A stretch of DNA of 64,000 nt from Streptomyces sp. CB01249 (GTDB lineage Bacteria > Actinomycetota > Actinomycetes > Streptomycetales > Streptomycetaceae). Location of the stretch: positions 966,426-1,030,425 of the forward strand of contig NZ_LISW01000002.1 of the NCBI RefSeq assembly GCF_001905735.1, given 5' to 3'. The notes beneath the pieces were generated by a model. The model was not told the DNA's origin and searched no databases. It saw nothing but the letters and a program-made list of their open reading frames with translations. Both the position numbers and the translations under genes were made by a program. The stretch's first letter is position 1; every line of letters starts with the position of its first letter. This document shows positions 47,602-56,883 of the stretch, piece after piece.

Positions 47602-49245
47602 ATGGCCAGGGAATTCCAACGCGGCCACAAGGCCAAGATCAGCGATCTCACGCCGGGGACGGACCTGTACGTAGGTGTGCAGATCGCCGGCCCGGGGCTG
47701 AGCTTTGACATCAGCTGCTTCGGGCTCGATGCCAATGAGCAGCTCTCCGACGACCGGTATTTCATCTTCTTCAACCAGCCGAAATCCCCCGAGGAGTCCA
47801 TTCAGCTCCTCGGCGCCCAGAGCGGTGACACCGAGTCGTTCCGTGTCACCCTGGACCGCATTCCGGCGAACATCCACAAGCTGTCGTTCACCGCGACCGT
47901 GGACGGTGCCGGACAGATGTCGCAGGTCGGGCCCGGCTACATCCGGATCGTGGCGGGCGGCCAGGAAGTCGTCCGGTACGCGTTCAACGGCTCGGAGTTC
48001 AGCACCGAGCGCGCCGTCATGCTGGGCGACTTCTACCTCAAGGACGTCTGGCGCTTCGCCGCGGTCGGCCAGGGCTTCGACGGCGGCCTGGAGGCGCTGC
48101 TGAAGAACTTCGGCGGCGAGGTCGCCGAGGAGACGCCCGCCGCCGCGCCGCCGCAGGGCGCCGCCCCGTCGTTCGCCCCGCCCGCCCAGGCGTCCCCGGC
48201 CCCGTCCTTCGGCGCCCCGGCGGCCTCGCAGGCACCCCAGGCCCCGCAGCCCGCGCCGTCCTTCGGGGGCCCGCCGCCCGCACCCGGCCCGGTGCCGACC
48301 CCGCAGCAGCAGATGCACGCCGCGCCGACGATCGTCGCGCCGATGACCCCGCCCGGCGGCACCGTGCCCCCGCCGCCCGCGCCGGCCCCGTACGGACAGC
48401 CCGGCCAGCAGCCGCCGCAGCACTTCGGGCAGCAGCCCCACCCGCCCCAGCAGCAGTTCGGGCAGGTCCCCGGCCAGGCGCTCGCGCCCTACGGACAGCA
48501 GGCCCCGTCCCCGTACGGCCAGCAGCCTCCCGGCATGCCGCCGGGCGGGCACGGCATGCCCGGCGGTGTTCCGCAGGCCGCCGGCGCCGGTCTCCAGGCC
48601 GCGCTCCAGCCGTACAAGGAGACCGCGACCGGGCAGCGCTGGACCCCGCAGAACCAGCAGCTCATGCGGGTCGACCTGACCATGGGCGGCACCGGAGTGC
48701 TCGCCCGGCAGGGCAGCATGGTGATGTACCAGGGCAAGGTCGACTTCAGCTACAAGGGCGCGGGTTTCGCCGGCCGCATGGTGGGCAACGCCACCGGCCA
48801 GGAGATGCAGCTCATGCGCTGTACCGGCCGTGGCCAGGTCTTCCTCGCCGAGGAAGGCGCCCATCTGCACTCCATCGAGCTCCAGGGCGACGGAGTCTGC
48901 GTCTCCGCCGAGAACGTGCTCGCCTTCGACGAGTCGCTCCAGTACGAGGTCCGCCGCATCGAGGGCCACGGCATCCCCGGCGGCGCCCTGTTCACCATGC
49001 AGTTCCAGGGCTCCGGCACCCTCGTCGTCAAGACGCACGGTGTGCCCGTCGTACTGCCGGTCACCCCGACCACCTTCGCCGACTGCAACGCCGTCGTGGC
49101 GTGGTCGTCCGCGTCCCAGGTGATCATCTCCAGCCAGGTCCGGCTGCGCCGCAACGCGTACCCCGGACACAGCGGGGAGACCGTGAACCTCCAGTTCCGG
49201 GGTGCGCCCGGCAACTTCATCGTCGTCCAGCCCTACGAGGTCTGA
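47602..49245 (+). CDS. TerD-AIM24 fusion protein
   Basis: This 547-aa protein joins an N-terminal TerD domain (about 1-190: FDISCFGLDANEQLSDDRYFIFF, DRIPANIHKLSFTATVDGAG) to a Pro/Gln-rich linker (about 200-335, with repeats such as PYGQQ) and a C-terminal AIM24 domain (about 340-547: QNQQLMRVDLTMGGTGVLARQGSMVMYQG; AWSSASQVIISSQ). TerD proteins bind Ca2+ and occur in tellurite/stress loci; AIM24 is a beta-sandwich of unknown biochemistry, named from a yeast mitochondrial protein. Two stand-alone AIM24 genes follow on the same strand. ATG 47602 is preceded by GGGGGAC at long spacing. Confidence 0.88.
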   Translation: MAREFQRGHKAKISDLTPGTDLYVGVQIAGPGLSFDISCFGLDANEQLSDDRYFIFFNQPKSPEESIQLLGAQSGDTESFRVTLDRIPANIHKLSFTATVDGAGQMSQVGPGYIRIVAGGQEVVRYAFNGSEFSTERAVMLGDFYLKDVWRFAAVGQGFDGGLEALLKNFGGEVAEETPAAAPPQGAAPSFAPPAQASPAPSFGAPAASQAPQAPQPAPSFGGPPPAPGPVPTPQQQMHAAPTIVAPMTPPGGTVPPPPAPAPYGQPGQQPPQHFGQQPHPPQQQFGQVPGQALAPYGQQAPSPYGQQPPGMPPGGHGMPGGVPQAAGAGLQAALQPYKETATGQRWTPQNQQLMRVDLTMGGTGVLARQGSMVMYQGKVDFSYKGAGFAGRMVGNATGQEMQLMRCTGRGQVFLAEEGAHLHSIELQGDGVCVSAENVLAFDESLQYEVRRIEGHGIPGGALFTMQFQGSGTLVVKTHGVPVVLPVTPTTFADCNAVVAWSSASQVIISSQVRLRRNAYPGHSGETVNLQFRGAPGNFIVVQPYEV

Positions 49246-49256
49246 GGGAGCCCGTC

Positions 49257-49937
49257 ATGAATCAGCAACTCGCGGGCTACGCCCCGACCCCCGTCACGGC
49301 ACGGATGGAGAACCACGGCCATTCCATGCTGAAGGTCGCCATGGCGACCGGCCAGGACCTCTACGCGCGCACCGGATCGATGGTCGCGTACGAGGGCTTC
49401 ATCCAGTACGAGCCCAACCCGCCCGCCGTCCGCCAGATCGCCTCGCAGTGGATCACCGGCGAGGGCGCGCCCCTCATGAAGTGCACCGGCGACGGGCTGC
49501 TCTACCTCGCCGACTACGGCGCCGACGTCGTCGTCATCAACCTCAACAACGACTCGATCTCGGTCAACGGCACCAATGTGCTCGCCTTCGACGGCCACCT
49601 CACCTGGGGCGTCGAGCGGGTCAAGGGCCTCGCCAAGTTCGCAGGCCAGGGCCTGTGGAACGTCTGCATCTCGGGGACCGGCTGGGTCGCGATCACCTCG
49701 CGCGGCACGCCGCTCGTGGTCGACTGTGGACGCGGCGAGGACGAGACGTACGTCGACCCCGACGCGCTGGTCGCCTGGTCCCCGAACCTCAAGGTGAAGG
49801 GCAAGCGCAGCTTCAAGGCGTCCTCCCTCATTGGGCGGGGCAGCGGCGAGGCGTTCCAGATGGCCTTCTCCGGCCAGGGGATCGTCGTCGTCCAGCCGAG
49901 CGAGGACAGCACCGACCGGCTGCGCGTCCGGCACTGA
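49257..49937 (+). CDS. AIM24-family protein 1
   Basis: A 226-aa AIM24 protein with an extended N-terminus. Motifs include LKVAMATGQDLYARTGSMVAYEG (about 21-43), GEGAPLMKCTGDGLLYLADYG and GTNVLAFDGHLTWGVERV. It resembles the AIM24 part of the fusion but is distinct enough to be a separate paralogue. ATG 49257 with GAGGGAG upstream; 11 nt separate it from the fusion gene. AIM24 proteins may form membrane-associated assemblies (inference from their cellular names); no membrane segment is visible here. Confidence 0.87.
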   Translation: MNQQLAGYAPTPVTARMENHGHSMLKVAMATGQDLYARTGSMVAYEGFIQYEPNPPAVRQIASQWITGEGAPLMKCTGDGLLYLADYGADVVVINLNNDSISVNGTNVLAFDGHLTWGVERVKGLAKFAGQGLWNVCISGTGWVAITSRGTPLVVDCGRGEDETYVDPDALVAWSPNLKVKGKRSFKASSLIGRGSGEAFQMAFSGQGIVVVQPSEDSTDRLRVRH

Positions 49938-49956
49938 CGGGGAGGGAGAACACACC

Positions 49957-50712
49957 ATGCAGAGTTCGCTTTTCGGCCTCACGGAACAGCAGTCCCAGGA
50001 GCGCTACACCATCCAGAACCCGCAGCTCCTGCGGGTCGCGCTGACCGGCCACGACGACGTCCTCGCCCGCAAGGGCGCCATGGTCGCCTACCAGGGGCTC
50101 ATGGAGTTCGACGGCGAGTACCAGTCGAACGCCCAGCGCCGTTCCCGCGCCCACACCGGTGAGGGCCTGGACCTGATGCGCTGCTCCGGGCAGGGCACCG
50201 TGTACTTCGCCAACCTGGCGCAGTACATCCACGTCGTGGACGTCGACCACGACGGCCTGACGGTCGACAGCTCCTACGTCCTGGCGCTCGACTCCTCGCT
50301 GCACACCGAGGTCATCGCGGTGGACAGCCAGTACGGCATCTCGGGCACCGGCAAGTACCAGCTCAACATCTCCGGCACCGGCAAGGTCGCCCTGATGACC
50401 TCGGGCCAGCCGCTGATGATGCAGGTCACGCCCGACAAGTACGTCAGCGCCGACGCCGACGCGATCGTCGCCTGGTCGACCTCGCTGCGGGTGCAGATGC
50501 AGGCCCAGACGCACTCCTCGGGCGTCTTCCGCAGGCGTGGCAACACCGGCGAGGGCTGGGAGCTCAGCTTCCTCGGGCAGGGCTTCGCCCTGGTCCAGCC
50601 GAGCGAGCTGATGCCGCCGCAGAACGCCCAGATCGGACAGGGCCTCGCCGCCCAGTACGGCATGGGCCAGCACGGCGCGCACGGCCAGAACCAGAACAAC
50701 GCCTGGAACTGA
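49957..50712 (+). CDS. AIM24-family protein 2
   Basis: A 251-aa AIM24 paralogue with LLRVALTGHDDVLARKGAMVAYQG (about 27-50), GEGLDLMRCSGQGTVYFANLAQ and VLALDSSLHTEVIAV. It ends with a His/Gln/Asn/Gly-rich tail (GQHGAHGQNQNNAWN). ATG 49957 follows GGGAGGGAGA, and it lies 19 nt after its neighbour, so all three AIM24 genes probably form one operon ended by a hairpin terminator. It is closer to the fusion than to its direct neighbour in several motifs by eye. Confidence 0.87.
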   Translation: MQSSLFGLTEQQSQERYTIQNPQLLRVALTGHDDVLARKGAMVAYQGLMEFDGEYQSNAQRRSRAHTGEGLDLMRCSGQGTVYFANLAQYIHVVDVDHDGLTVDSSYVLALDSSLHTEVIAVDSQYGISGTGKYQLNISGTGKVALMTSGQPLMMQVTPDKYVSADADAIVAWSTSLRVQMQAQTHSSGVFRRRGNTGEGWELSFLGQGFALVQPSELMPPQNAQIGQGLAAQYGMGQHGAHGQNQNNAWN

Positions 50713-50725
50713 GCCATCCAGCGAA

Positions 50726-50759
50726 GTAAGGGGCGGCCTCCCTGGAGGCCGCCCCTTAC
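50726..50759. terminator. Hairpin terminator of the AIM24 operon
   Basis: A perfect 15-bp stem (50726-50740 with 50745-50759) with a CCTG loop starts 13 nt after the last AIM24 stop and 24 nt from the stop of the convergent NUDIX gene. Confidence 0.9.
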
Positions 50760-50782
50760 CGTTCGCCACGTCGTACGGGTGG

Positions 50783-51331
50783 CTACCGGCCGCCCTCCAG
50801 CACCGCGCGCGTACGCTCCACCAGCCGGATCACCGAGGCGTCGGCGACCCCGGCCACCTCGTCGTAGGCGAACCAGCGCAGGTCCAGGGATTCGTCACTG
50901 ATGCTCTCCGTCGCGCCCGCCGGCGCCACCGCCGCGTACTGCACGTCCAGGTGCCAGTGGCACGGCGCGGGGATCGCATGCCGGTCCAGGACCACGGGCC
51001 CGCCCGGCAGCAGCGTCAGCCCGGCGATCCCGGACTCCTCCGCGGCCTCCCGCAGCGCGGCCGCCGCGAGCGTGGCGTCACCGGGCTCGCAGTGGCCGCC
51101 CATCTGCAGCCACATCCGCAGCTTCCGGTGCAGGGTGAGCAGCACCCGCCCGCGCTCCGGGTCCACGACCAGGGCGCTGGCCGTCAGATGCCCGGCCCCG
51201 CAGGACTTCCACATGCCGTCCGGATGGCGCGCCAGGTGCTCCAGATAGGCATCGCGCAGCTCCTCCTGGGCGGCTCCGGCCCCCGCCCCGTAACCCTTGA
51301 GTACGAGGACGGCGTCGTCGTGCAGGCTCAC
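50783..51331 (-). CDS. NUDIX hydrolase
   Basis: This 182-aa protein has a Nudix box GGHCEPGDATLAAAALREAAEESG (about 75-98) in the GX5EX7REUXEEXGU pattern, and a C-terminal domain with RWFAYDEVAGVADASVI. The substrate cannot be named; many such enzymes clean up nucleotide derivatives. Its start GTG 51331 overlaps the stop of the upstream metalloprotease-like gene by four bases (GTGA), so the two are coupled. The start MSLHDDAVLVLKGYG is consistent with homologues. Confidence 0.88.
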   Translation of the reverse strand: MSLHDDAVLVLKGYGAGAGAAQEELRDAYLEHLARHPDGMWKSCGAGHLTASALVVDPERGRVLLTLHRKLRMWLQMGGHCEPGDATLAAAALREAAEESGIAGLTLLPGGPVVLDRHAIPAPCHWHLDVQYAAVAPAGATESISDESLDLRWFAYDEVAGVADASVIRLVERTRAVLEGGR

Positions 51332-52788
51332 TTGTCGGTGTCGTCCTTGCCGTCGCCTTCGCCCTCGTCCGTGGCGTCGTTCTTGGTGTCCGCGTCCGCG
51401 TCCGCACCCGGCCCGGCCTTCTTCGGGCCGTTCGCCGCCTCGCCGAGCATCTTGTCCAGCTCGGAGAAGTCCAGCTGCTCGTGGTGGACGAAGCCGTCCG
51501 GGTCGTCCAGGTCGTGAGCGGTCGGGAGCATGTCGGGGTGCTCCCACAGCGCGTCGCGCCCCTCAAGACCACGCGCGTCCGTGAGCGAGGCCCACAGCCG
51601 CGAGGCGTCGCGCAGCCGGCGCGGACGCAGCTGGAGGCCGATCAGCGTGGCGAAGGTCTGCTCGGCGGGGCCGCCGGACGCACGGCGCCGGCGCATCGTC
51701 TCGCGCAGCGCGTCGGCCGAGGTCAGCCGGGACTTCGCGGCGGCGTGCACCACCGCGTCCACCCAGCCCTCGACCAGCGCGAGGGCCGTCTCCAGACGGG
51801 CCAGGGCCGCCTTCTGCTCCGGCGTCTCCTCCGGCTGGAACATGCCCTGCTGAAGGGCCTCCTGCAGCTGCTCGGGCTGCGAGGGGTCGAACTGGCCGAC
51901 CACGTCCTCCAGCTTGCTGGTGTCGACCTTGATGCCGCGCGCGTACCCCTCGACGGCGCCGAAGAGGTGCGAGCGGAGCCACGGGACATGGGCGAAGAGC
52001 CGCTGGTGGGCGGCCTCGCGCAGCGCCAGATACAGCCGCACCTCGTCCTGCGGGACCGACAGGTCCTTGCCGAACCGCTCCACGTTCAGCGGAAGGAGCG
52101 CGGCGCGCCCCGCCGGGCCCAGCGGCAGCCCGATGTCGGTCGAGCCGACCACCTCGCCCGCCAGCACGCCGACGGCCTGCCCGATCTGCTGGCCGAACAT
52201 CGCGCCGCCCATCGACCGCATCATGCCGATCAGCGGGCCCGCCATCGCCTGCATCTCCTCGGGCAGCACATCGCCCATGGCGAGGCCCACCCGCTCGGCG
52301 ACCGGGTCCACCAGCTGCTGCCAGGCCGGGAGCGTCGCCTCCACCCACTCCGCGCGGCTCCACGCCACGCTGGAGATGGCACCGGACGGCATCGACGTCA
52401 CCCCGTCCAGCCAGAGGTCGGCCAGGCGCAGCGCCTCGTCGACCGCCGAGCGCTCGGCGGGGCCCACGCTCGCGTCCTTGGAGCCGTCCGGGGTGCCCTG
52501 CGACACCGTCTGCCGGGCGATCTGCTTGGCCATGTCCCAGTTGACCGGCCCGCCCTCGTAGCTCAGCATCTGGCCGAGCTGCTGGAAGGCGGCTCCCAGG
52601 TCGTTCGGGTTCATGGAGCCGAACATGGCGGCGAAGGGGTTGTCACCGCCCGCGCCGGGGCCGAAGCCGAACGGGTTCGCCGGACCGCCCGAACCCTGCC
52701 CACCTCCGGTGGGGTCGTTCTTCTTGCCCTTGTCGCCGTCGTCCGGCTCCTCCGGCGGAAGGCCGAATCCGAATGGGGTGTCACTCAC
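51328..52788 (-). CDS. DUF2342-type zinc-dependent metalloprotease-like protein
   Basis: This 486-aa protein starts with a Gly/Pro/Asp-rich disordered segment (about 1-80) and contains the family hallmark region REAAHQRLFAHVPWLRSHLFG (about 258-278), which has the conserved His/Glu of the annotated zinc-dependent protease superfamily. Much of the rest is helical (ETALALVEGWVDAVVHAAA). The tail is strongly acidic (EGEGDGKDDTDK). Activity is inferred from annotation, not shown. GTG 52788 follows GAGGAAACCC; the ORF extends to 52848 without support. The M. tuberculosis orthologue is Rv3195. Confidence 0.85.
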   Translation of the reverse strand: MSDTPFGFGLPPEEPDDGDKGKKNDPTGGGQGSGGPANPFGFGPGAGGDNPFAAMFGSMNPNDLGAAFQQLGQMLSYEGGPVNWDMAKQIARQTVSQGTPDGSKDASVGPAERSAVDEALRLADLWLDGVTSMPSGAISSVAWSRAEWVEATLPAWQQLVDPVAERVGLAMGDVLPEEMQAMAGPLIGMMRSMGGAMFGQQIGQAVGVLAGEVVGSTDIGLPLGPAGRAALLPLNVERFGKDLSVPQDEVRLYLALREAAHQRLFAHVPWLRSHLFGAVEGYARGIKVDTSKLEDVVGQFDPSQPEQLQEALQQGMFQPEETPEQKAALARLETALALVEGWVDAVVHAAAKSRLTSADALRETMRRRRASGGPAEQTFATLIGLQLRPRRLRDASRLWASLTDARGLEGRDALWEHPDMLPTAHDLDDPDGFVHHEQLDFSELDKMLGEAANGPKKAGPGADADADTKNDATDEGEGDGKDDTDK

Positions 52789-52924
52789 GGGTTTCCTCGG
52801 CTCGTAGGGCCGCCGGGGGAACCGACGGCGACTGCCCGACATCACCATCCAGCGTAGACACCAAGTCCGCTCAGGGCCTCAGTGCTCCGCCCGGTCCGGC
52901 CCTGCGGCAGGATGGACGCCACCT

Positions 52925-52952
52925 GGTACGTACGTGTCACGCGGGTACGTAC
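52925..52952 (+). repeat. GGTACGTAC direct repeat before the SDR gene
   Basis: GGTACGTAC occurs at 52925-52933 and 52944-52952, 19 bp apart, 26 nt before the SDR start. It resembles the GTACGTAG pair before moeZ. Possible binding site for one regulator (inference). Confidence 0.4.
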
Positions 52953-52977
52953 TGAAGACAACCGCTGGAGACGCCCG

Positions 52978-54120
52978 GTGAGTTCCCCAGATCCGCAGGT
53001 TCGCGCAGCGCGAAACCTGGCCGACCCGTCACCCGAGAAGAAATCCGTCCCGGGCCGCCCCAGAGGCCGCGGCCCGGTCGTGGCCGTCACCGGAGCCGCG
53101 ACGGGCGTCGGTGAGCTGCTCACCGCGCGCCTCGCCGCCTCCGAGGAGATCAAGCAGGTCATCGCCATCGACGAGCGGCGGGGCGAGGTCTCCGACGCGA
53201 CCTGGCACCTTCTCGACGTCCGCGACCCCGCCATCGCCGACAAGCTGCGCGGCGCGGACGTCGTCGTCCACCTGGCGCTCGACCTCGACCTGGAGACCGA
53301 CCCCGCCGCGCGCACCGCCTACAACGTGCGCGGCACCCAGACCGTGCTGACCGCCGCCGCGGCCGCCGGTGTCCACCGGGTCGTGCTGTGCACCTCCGCC
53401 ATGGTCTACGGGGCGCTGCCCGACAACGACCTCCCGCTCGCCGAGGACGCCGAGCTGCGGGCCACCGCCGAGGCCACCGGCGTCGGCGACCTGCTGGAGA
53501 TCGAACGGCTCGGCCGCCGCGCCCCGCGCGCCCATCCCGGGCTGCATGTCACCGTCGTGCGCCCGGCCGTGCTCGTCGGCGGCACGGACACGGCGCTGAC
53601 CCGTTACTTCGAGTCACCCCGGCTGCTCGTGGTCGCCGGTTCCCGACCCGCCTGGCAGTTCTGCCACGTGGAGGACCTGGTCACGGCGCTGGAGTACGCC
53701 GCCCTGGAGAAGATCGACGGGGAGTTCGCGGTCGGCTGCGACGGCTGGCTGGAGCAGGAGGAGGTCGAGGAGCTGAGCGGGGTGCGCCGGATGGAGCTCC
53801 CCTCCGCCGTCGCGCTGGGCGCCGCCGCCCGGCTGCACCGGATCGGCCTCACCCCCTCGCCCGCGGGCGACCTGGCGTACACCATGCACCCCTGGGTGGT
53901 CAGCGTGAGCCGGCTGCACGACGCGGGCTGGCGCCCGGCCTGGACCAACGAGGAGGTGCTCGCCGCGCTCCTGGAAGAGGTGGAGGGCCGCCACACCGTC
54001 GCCGGCCGCCGCCTCGGCCGCAAGGACGCCACCGCCGCCGGAGCCGCCGGGGCGACCGTCGCACTGCTCGGCACCGCGGCCCTGGTGCGCCGCGCCCGCA
54101 AGGCCCGCCGCCGCATCTGA
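52978..54120 (+). CDS. Extended-SDR NAD-dependent epimerase/dehydratase-like protein
   Basis: This 380-aa protein has the Rossmann site VTGAATGVGELLTARL (about 36-51), D in RDPAIADKLRGADVVVHLA and the Ser/Tyr/Lys-type positions around LCTSAMVYGALP (about 138-149). The usual YxxxK Lys is not clear (the next residues run DNDLPLAEDAE), so catalysis may be lost or shifted. The C-terminus has a hydrophobic stretch and basic tail (LVRRARKARRRI), suggesting membrane association. GTG 52978 has GGAG 7 nt upstream. It is separated from MoaE by 89 nt. Confidence 0.8.
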   Translation: MSSPDPQVRAARNLADPSPEKKSVPGRPRGRGPVVAVTGAATGVGELLTARLAASEEIKQVIAIDERRGEVSDATWHLLDVRDPAIADKLRGADVVVHLALDLDLETDPAARTAYNVRGTQTVLTAAAAAGVHRVVLCTSAMVYGALPDNDLPLAEDAELRATAEATGVGDLLEIERLGRRAPRAHPGLHVTVVRPAVLVGGTDTALTRYFESPRLLVVAGSRPAWQFCHVEDLVTALEYAALEKIDGEFAVGCDGWLEQEEVEELSGVRRMELPSAVALGAAARLHRIGLTPSPAGDLAYTMHPWVVSVSRLHDAGWRPAWTNEEVLAALLEEVEGRHTVAGRRLGRKDATAAGAAGATVALLGTAALVRRARKARRRI

Positions 54121-54209
54121 GCACCCTGTAGGAGACTCCAACACGGGGCGCGGCCCGCCGGGTGAATCGGCAATTCCGTCCCGTCGGCGCAGTACGGCAC
54201 GATGGGGTC

Positions 54210-54671
<462 letters not shown>

Positions 54672-54672
54672 G

Positions 54673-54709
54673 CGCAAACCGGAACGGCGGGCATCCGCCC
54701 CGATTTGCG
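54673..54709. terminator. Hairpin terminator after moaE
   Basis: CGCAAA (54673-54678) pairs with TTTGCG (54704-54709), and inside it GGCGG pairs with CCGCC around GCAT. The stem is bulged but extended, starting 2 nt after the stop codon. Confidence 0.6.
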
Positions 54710-54798
54710 TAACCGCACCCCTGCCACGAGCGTTGTTTTTCCAGATGGTTAATCTGCTGATCGGCCAGTCGGTCGCATCAGGGGGTAGGGAGGTCGGC

Positions 54799-54987
54799 AT
54801 GGCAGCGCTCGCCTGGTTGTTGATTCCGGTTTTTGCCGCGTTCGGCGCTGCGATATGGGGAGGCTGGGCCGCCCGCAACCGCACCACCGGTGACGTCACC
54901 GAACTCGCCGGGTACGCGAAGTTCCGCGAAGCGATGGAGAAGTCCCACTCCGGTTCCGAACCGGTGGAGCAGATATCGAACGTCTGA
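54799..54987 (+). CDS. 62-aa single-helix membrane protein
   Basis: The N-terminus is one hydrophobic helix (LAWLLIPVFAAFGAAIWGGWAA), then a polar and acidic tail (NRTTGDVTELAGYAKFREAMEKSHSG). ATG 54799 is preceded by GGGAGG at ideal distance. A conserved streptomycete small protein without known function, in the same strand as the YlbL-type protease, 93 nt before it. Confidence 0.75.
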   Translation: MAALAWLLIPVFAAFGAAIWGGWAARNRTTGDVTELAGYAKFREAMEKSHSGSEPVEQISNV

Positions 54988-55068
54988 GGCCGCGCACGCC
55001 GTCCTCACCCAGCCCGCCCCCGGCCCCGTACGGACCGGCCCCGGCGGTGCACTGACAGACCCTTCCCG

Positions 55069-55074
55069 TACTGT
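55069..55074 (+). promoter_or_regulatory. Leaderless -10 element (TACTGT)
   Basis: TACTGT ends 6 nt before ATG 55081 of the PDZ/Lon protease gene; no RBS is seen. Confidence 0.5.
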
Positions 55075-55080
55075 CGTTCC

Positions 55081-56169
55081 ATGCCACGCCGCACCGCGAC
55101 GATGCTCGCCTCCACGCTGATCCTGATCGCGCTGCTCTGCGCGGGCGTGCTGATCAAAGTGCCGTACTCGGAGATGTCTCCCGGTCCGACGGTGAACACA
55201 CTCGGCGACGTCGAGGGCGACCCCGTCCTGCGGATCACCGGCCACAAGACGTACAAGACGTCCGGCAACCTCAACATGACGACGGTCCGCGTCACCGGCG
55301 CCGACTACAGCATGAATCTGGTCGAGGCCGTCTCCGGATGGCTGGGCCACGACAGCGTCGTCGTACCGCACGACACCCTCTACCCGGACGGCAAGACCGA
55401 GGAGGAGTCGACGCAGGAGAACGCCGAGGAGTTCAGCCAGTCCCAGGAGAGCGCCAAGGTCGCGGCCCTCAAGGAGCTGAAGATCCCGGTCACCTCGCGC
55501 GTCGTGGTCTCCAGCGTCGTCAAGGACAGCCCCTCGCAGGGCAAGCTGCACGCGGGCGACGTCATCAAGAGCGTCGACGGCACCGCGGTCGAGAAGCCCG
55601 AGGACGTCTCGAAGCTGGTCACCAAGCGCAAGCCGGGCCAGGACGTCACCTTCACCGTGATCCCGGCCAAGACCGCCGCGGCGGCCGAGAAGGCCGGCAA
55701 GGAGCCCGAGGGCGCCGAGAAGGTCACCCTCACCACCGTGAAGGACCCCCAGGAGGACCGCGCGATCGTCGGCATCCAGGCGGGCACCGACCACACCTTC
55801 CCCTTCGACATCGACATCAAGCTCGCCGATGTGGGCGGCCCGAGTGCGGGGCTGATGTTCTCGCTGGGCATCGTGGACAAGCTGACCCCGGGGCAGCTGA
55901 CGGGCGGCAAGTTCATCGCCGGCACCGGCACCATCGACGACGACGGCGAGGTCGGCCCGATCGGCGGGATCACCATGAAGCTGGTCGGCGCGCGCAACGC
56001 GGGCGCACGCTACTTCCTGACCCCCGACGACAACTGCGCGGCCGCCGCCGAGGACACCCCCGACGGGCTCACCCTGATCCGCGTCAAGAACATCGACGAC
56101 GCCAAGAAGTCGCTGGACAAGCTCCGCGCGGGGGACACGGCCGGGCTGCCGAGCTGCTCGGCGAGCTGA
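55081..56169 (+). CDS. YlbL-type PDZ/Lon (S16) membrane protease
   Basis: This 362-aa protein has an N-terminal anchor (LASTLILIALLCAGVLIKV, 9-27), a PDZ domain (about 150-200, GKLHAGDVIKSVDGTAV) and a C-terminal Lon-type S16 protease domain with catalytic Ser in VGGPSAGLMFSLG (about 256) and Lys in GGITMKLVGARNAG (about 301). This is the architecture of B. subtilis YlbL and M. tuberculosis Rv3194c, extracytoplasmic quality-control proteases. Predicted leaderless start at ATG 55081. Confidence 0.92.
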   Translation: MPRRTATMLASTLILIALLCAGVLIKVPYSEMSPGPTVNTLGDVEGDPVLRITGHKTYKTSGNLNMTTVRVTGADYSMNLVEAVSGWLGHDSVVVPHDTLYPDGKTEEESTQENAEEFSQSQESAKVAALKELKIPVTSRVVVSSVVKDSPSQGKLHAGDVIKSVDGTAVEKPEDVSKLVTKRKPGQDVTFTVIPAKTAAAAEKAGKEPEGAEKVTLTTVKDPQEDRAIVGIQAGTDHTFPFDIDIKLADVGGPSAGLMFSLGIVDKLTPGQLTGGKFIAGTGTIDDDGEVGPIGGITMKLVGARNAGARYFLTPDDNCAAAAEDTPDGLTLIRVKNIDDAKKSLDKLRAGDTAGLPSCSAS

Positions 56170-56197
56170 CCGCGCCCCCGCGGCACACGGCGGACGG

Positions 56198-56767
56198 TCA
56201 GGACTCGAAGGTGGCCGCCAGCGCCTCGGCCAGCCCCGGCACGAGACCGGCACCGGTCAGCACCTCGCTTGCCGAGTCCTTCTCACGCAGGCGTACGGCG
56301 GACTCGCGCGCCCCGTCCCGCAGGACGGCCACGGTCATCCGTACCTCCTGCCGGTCCGGGTGCTGGGCGACCCACTTGGTCAGCCGCTTGTCGTCCAGCC
56401 CTTCCGGCACGGACGCCTCGGCGGACGGCGGCAGCATCAGGCGCTCCACCGTCATCGCGCACCCGGCGACCGCGTCGGGCCAGGCGATCGTGGCGAGGAA
56501 CTCGTCCAGCGCCGCGCCCGCGGGCAGCTCCTCCTGCTCGACGGGGGTCAGCGCGGCGGCCTTGGCACCGTCGTCGTCAAGGCCGAGCTGGGTGGCGAGG
56601 CCGGGTTCCTGGGCCCGCAGCCGCGCGGTGTCGACCAGGGCGAAGAGGCGGGCCGGCTGGTCCCAGCCGAGGGTGGAGACGTACTCGTCGATTTCGAGCA
56701 CCGCGACGGTGAGCGGGCTCGCGGCCATCGGGGGGCCTGAGGGGGAAACGTTGGACATGGGCAACAT
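56198..56767 (-). CDS. PPA1309-like conserved protein
   Basis: This 189-aa protein has the conserved features of the PPA1309 family (WPDAVAGCAMTVERLMLPP, PDRQEVRMTVAVLRDGARESAVRLR). It is acidic and soluble. Its role is not known. ATG 56767 has AAGGAGG at 4 nt, somewhat close; ATG 56758 is an alternative three codons in. It is divergent from the UPF0182 gene, sharing a 116-nt promoter region, and convergent with the PDZ protease gene. Confidence 0.82.
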   Translation of the reverse strand: MLPMSNVSPSGPPMAASPLTVAVLEIDEYVSTLGWDQPARLFALVDTARLRAQEPGLATQLGLDDDGAKAAALTPVEQEELPAGAALDEFLATIAWPDAVAGCAMTVERLMLPPSAEASVPEGLDDKRLTKWVAQHPDRQEVRMTVAVLRDGARESAVRLREKDSASEVLTGAGLVPGLAEALAATFES

Positions 56768-56883
56768 CCTGCCTCCTTCCGCCCCCGGAACGGGAACTAG
56801 GTAAAGCATCAGTAAGTTGAAGGGATGGGCTCTACGATCGCTGGGCCCGCTCCACACGACCCGCGAACTTCGAGGTGCGCACG

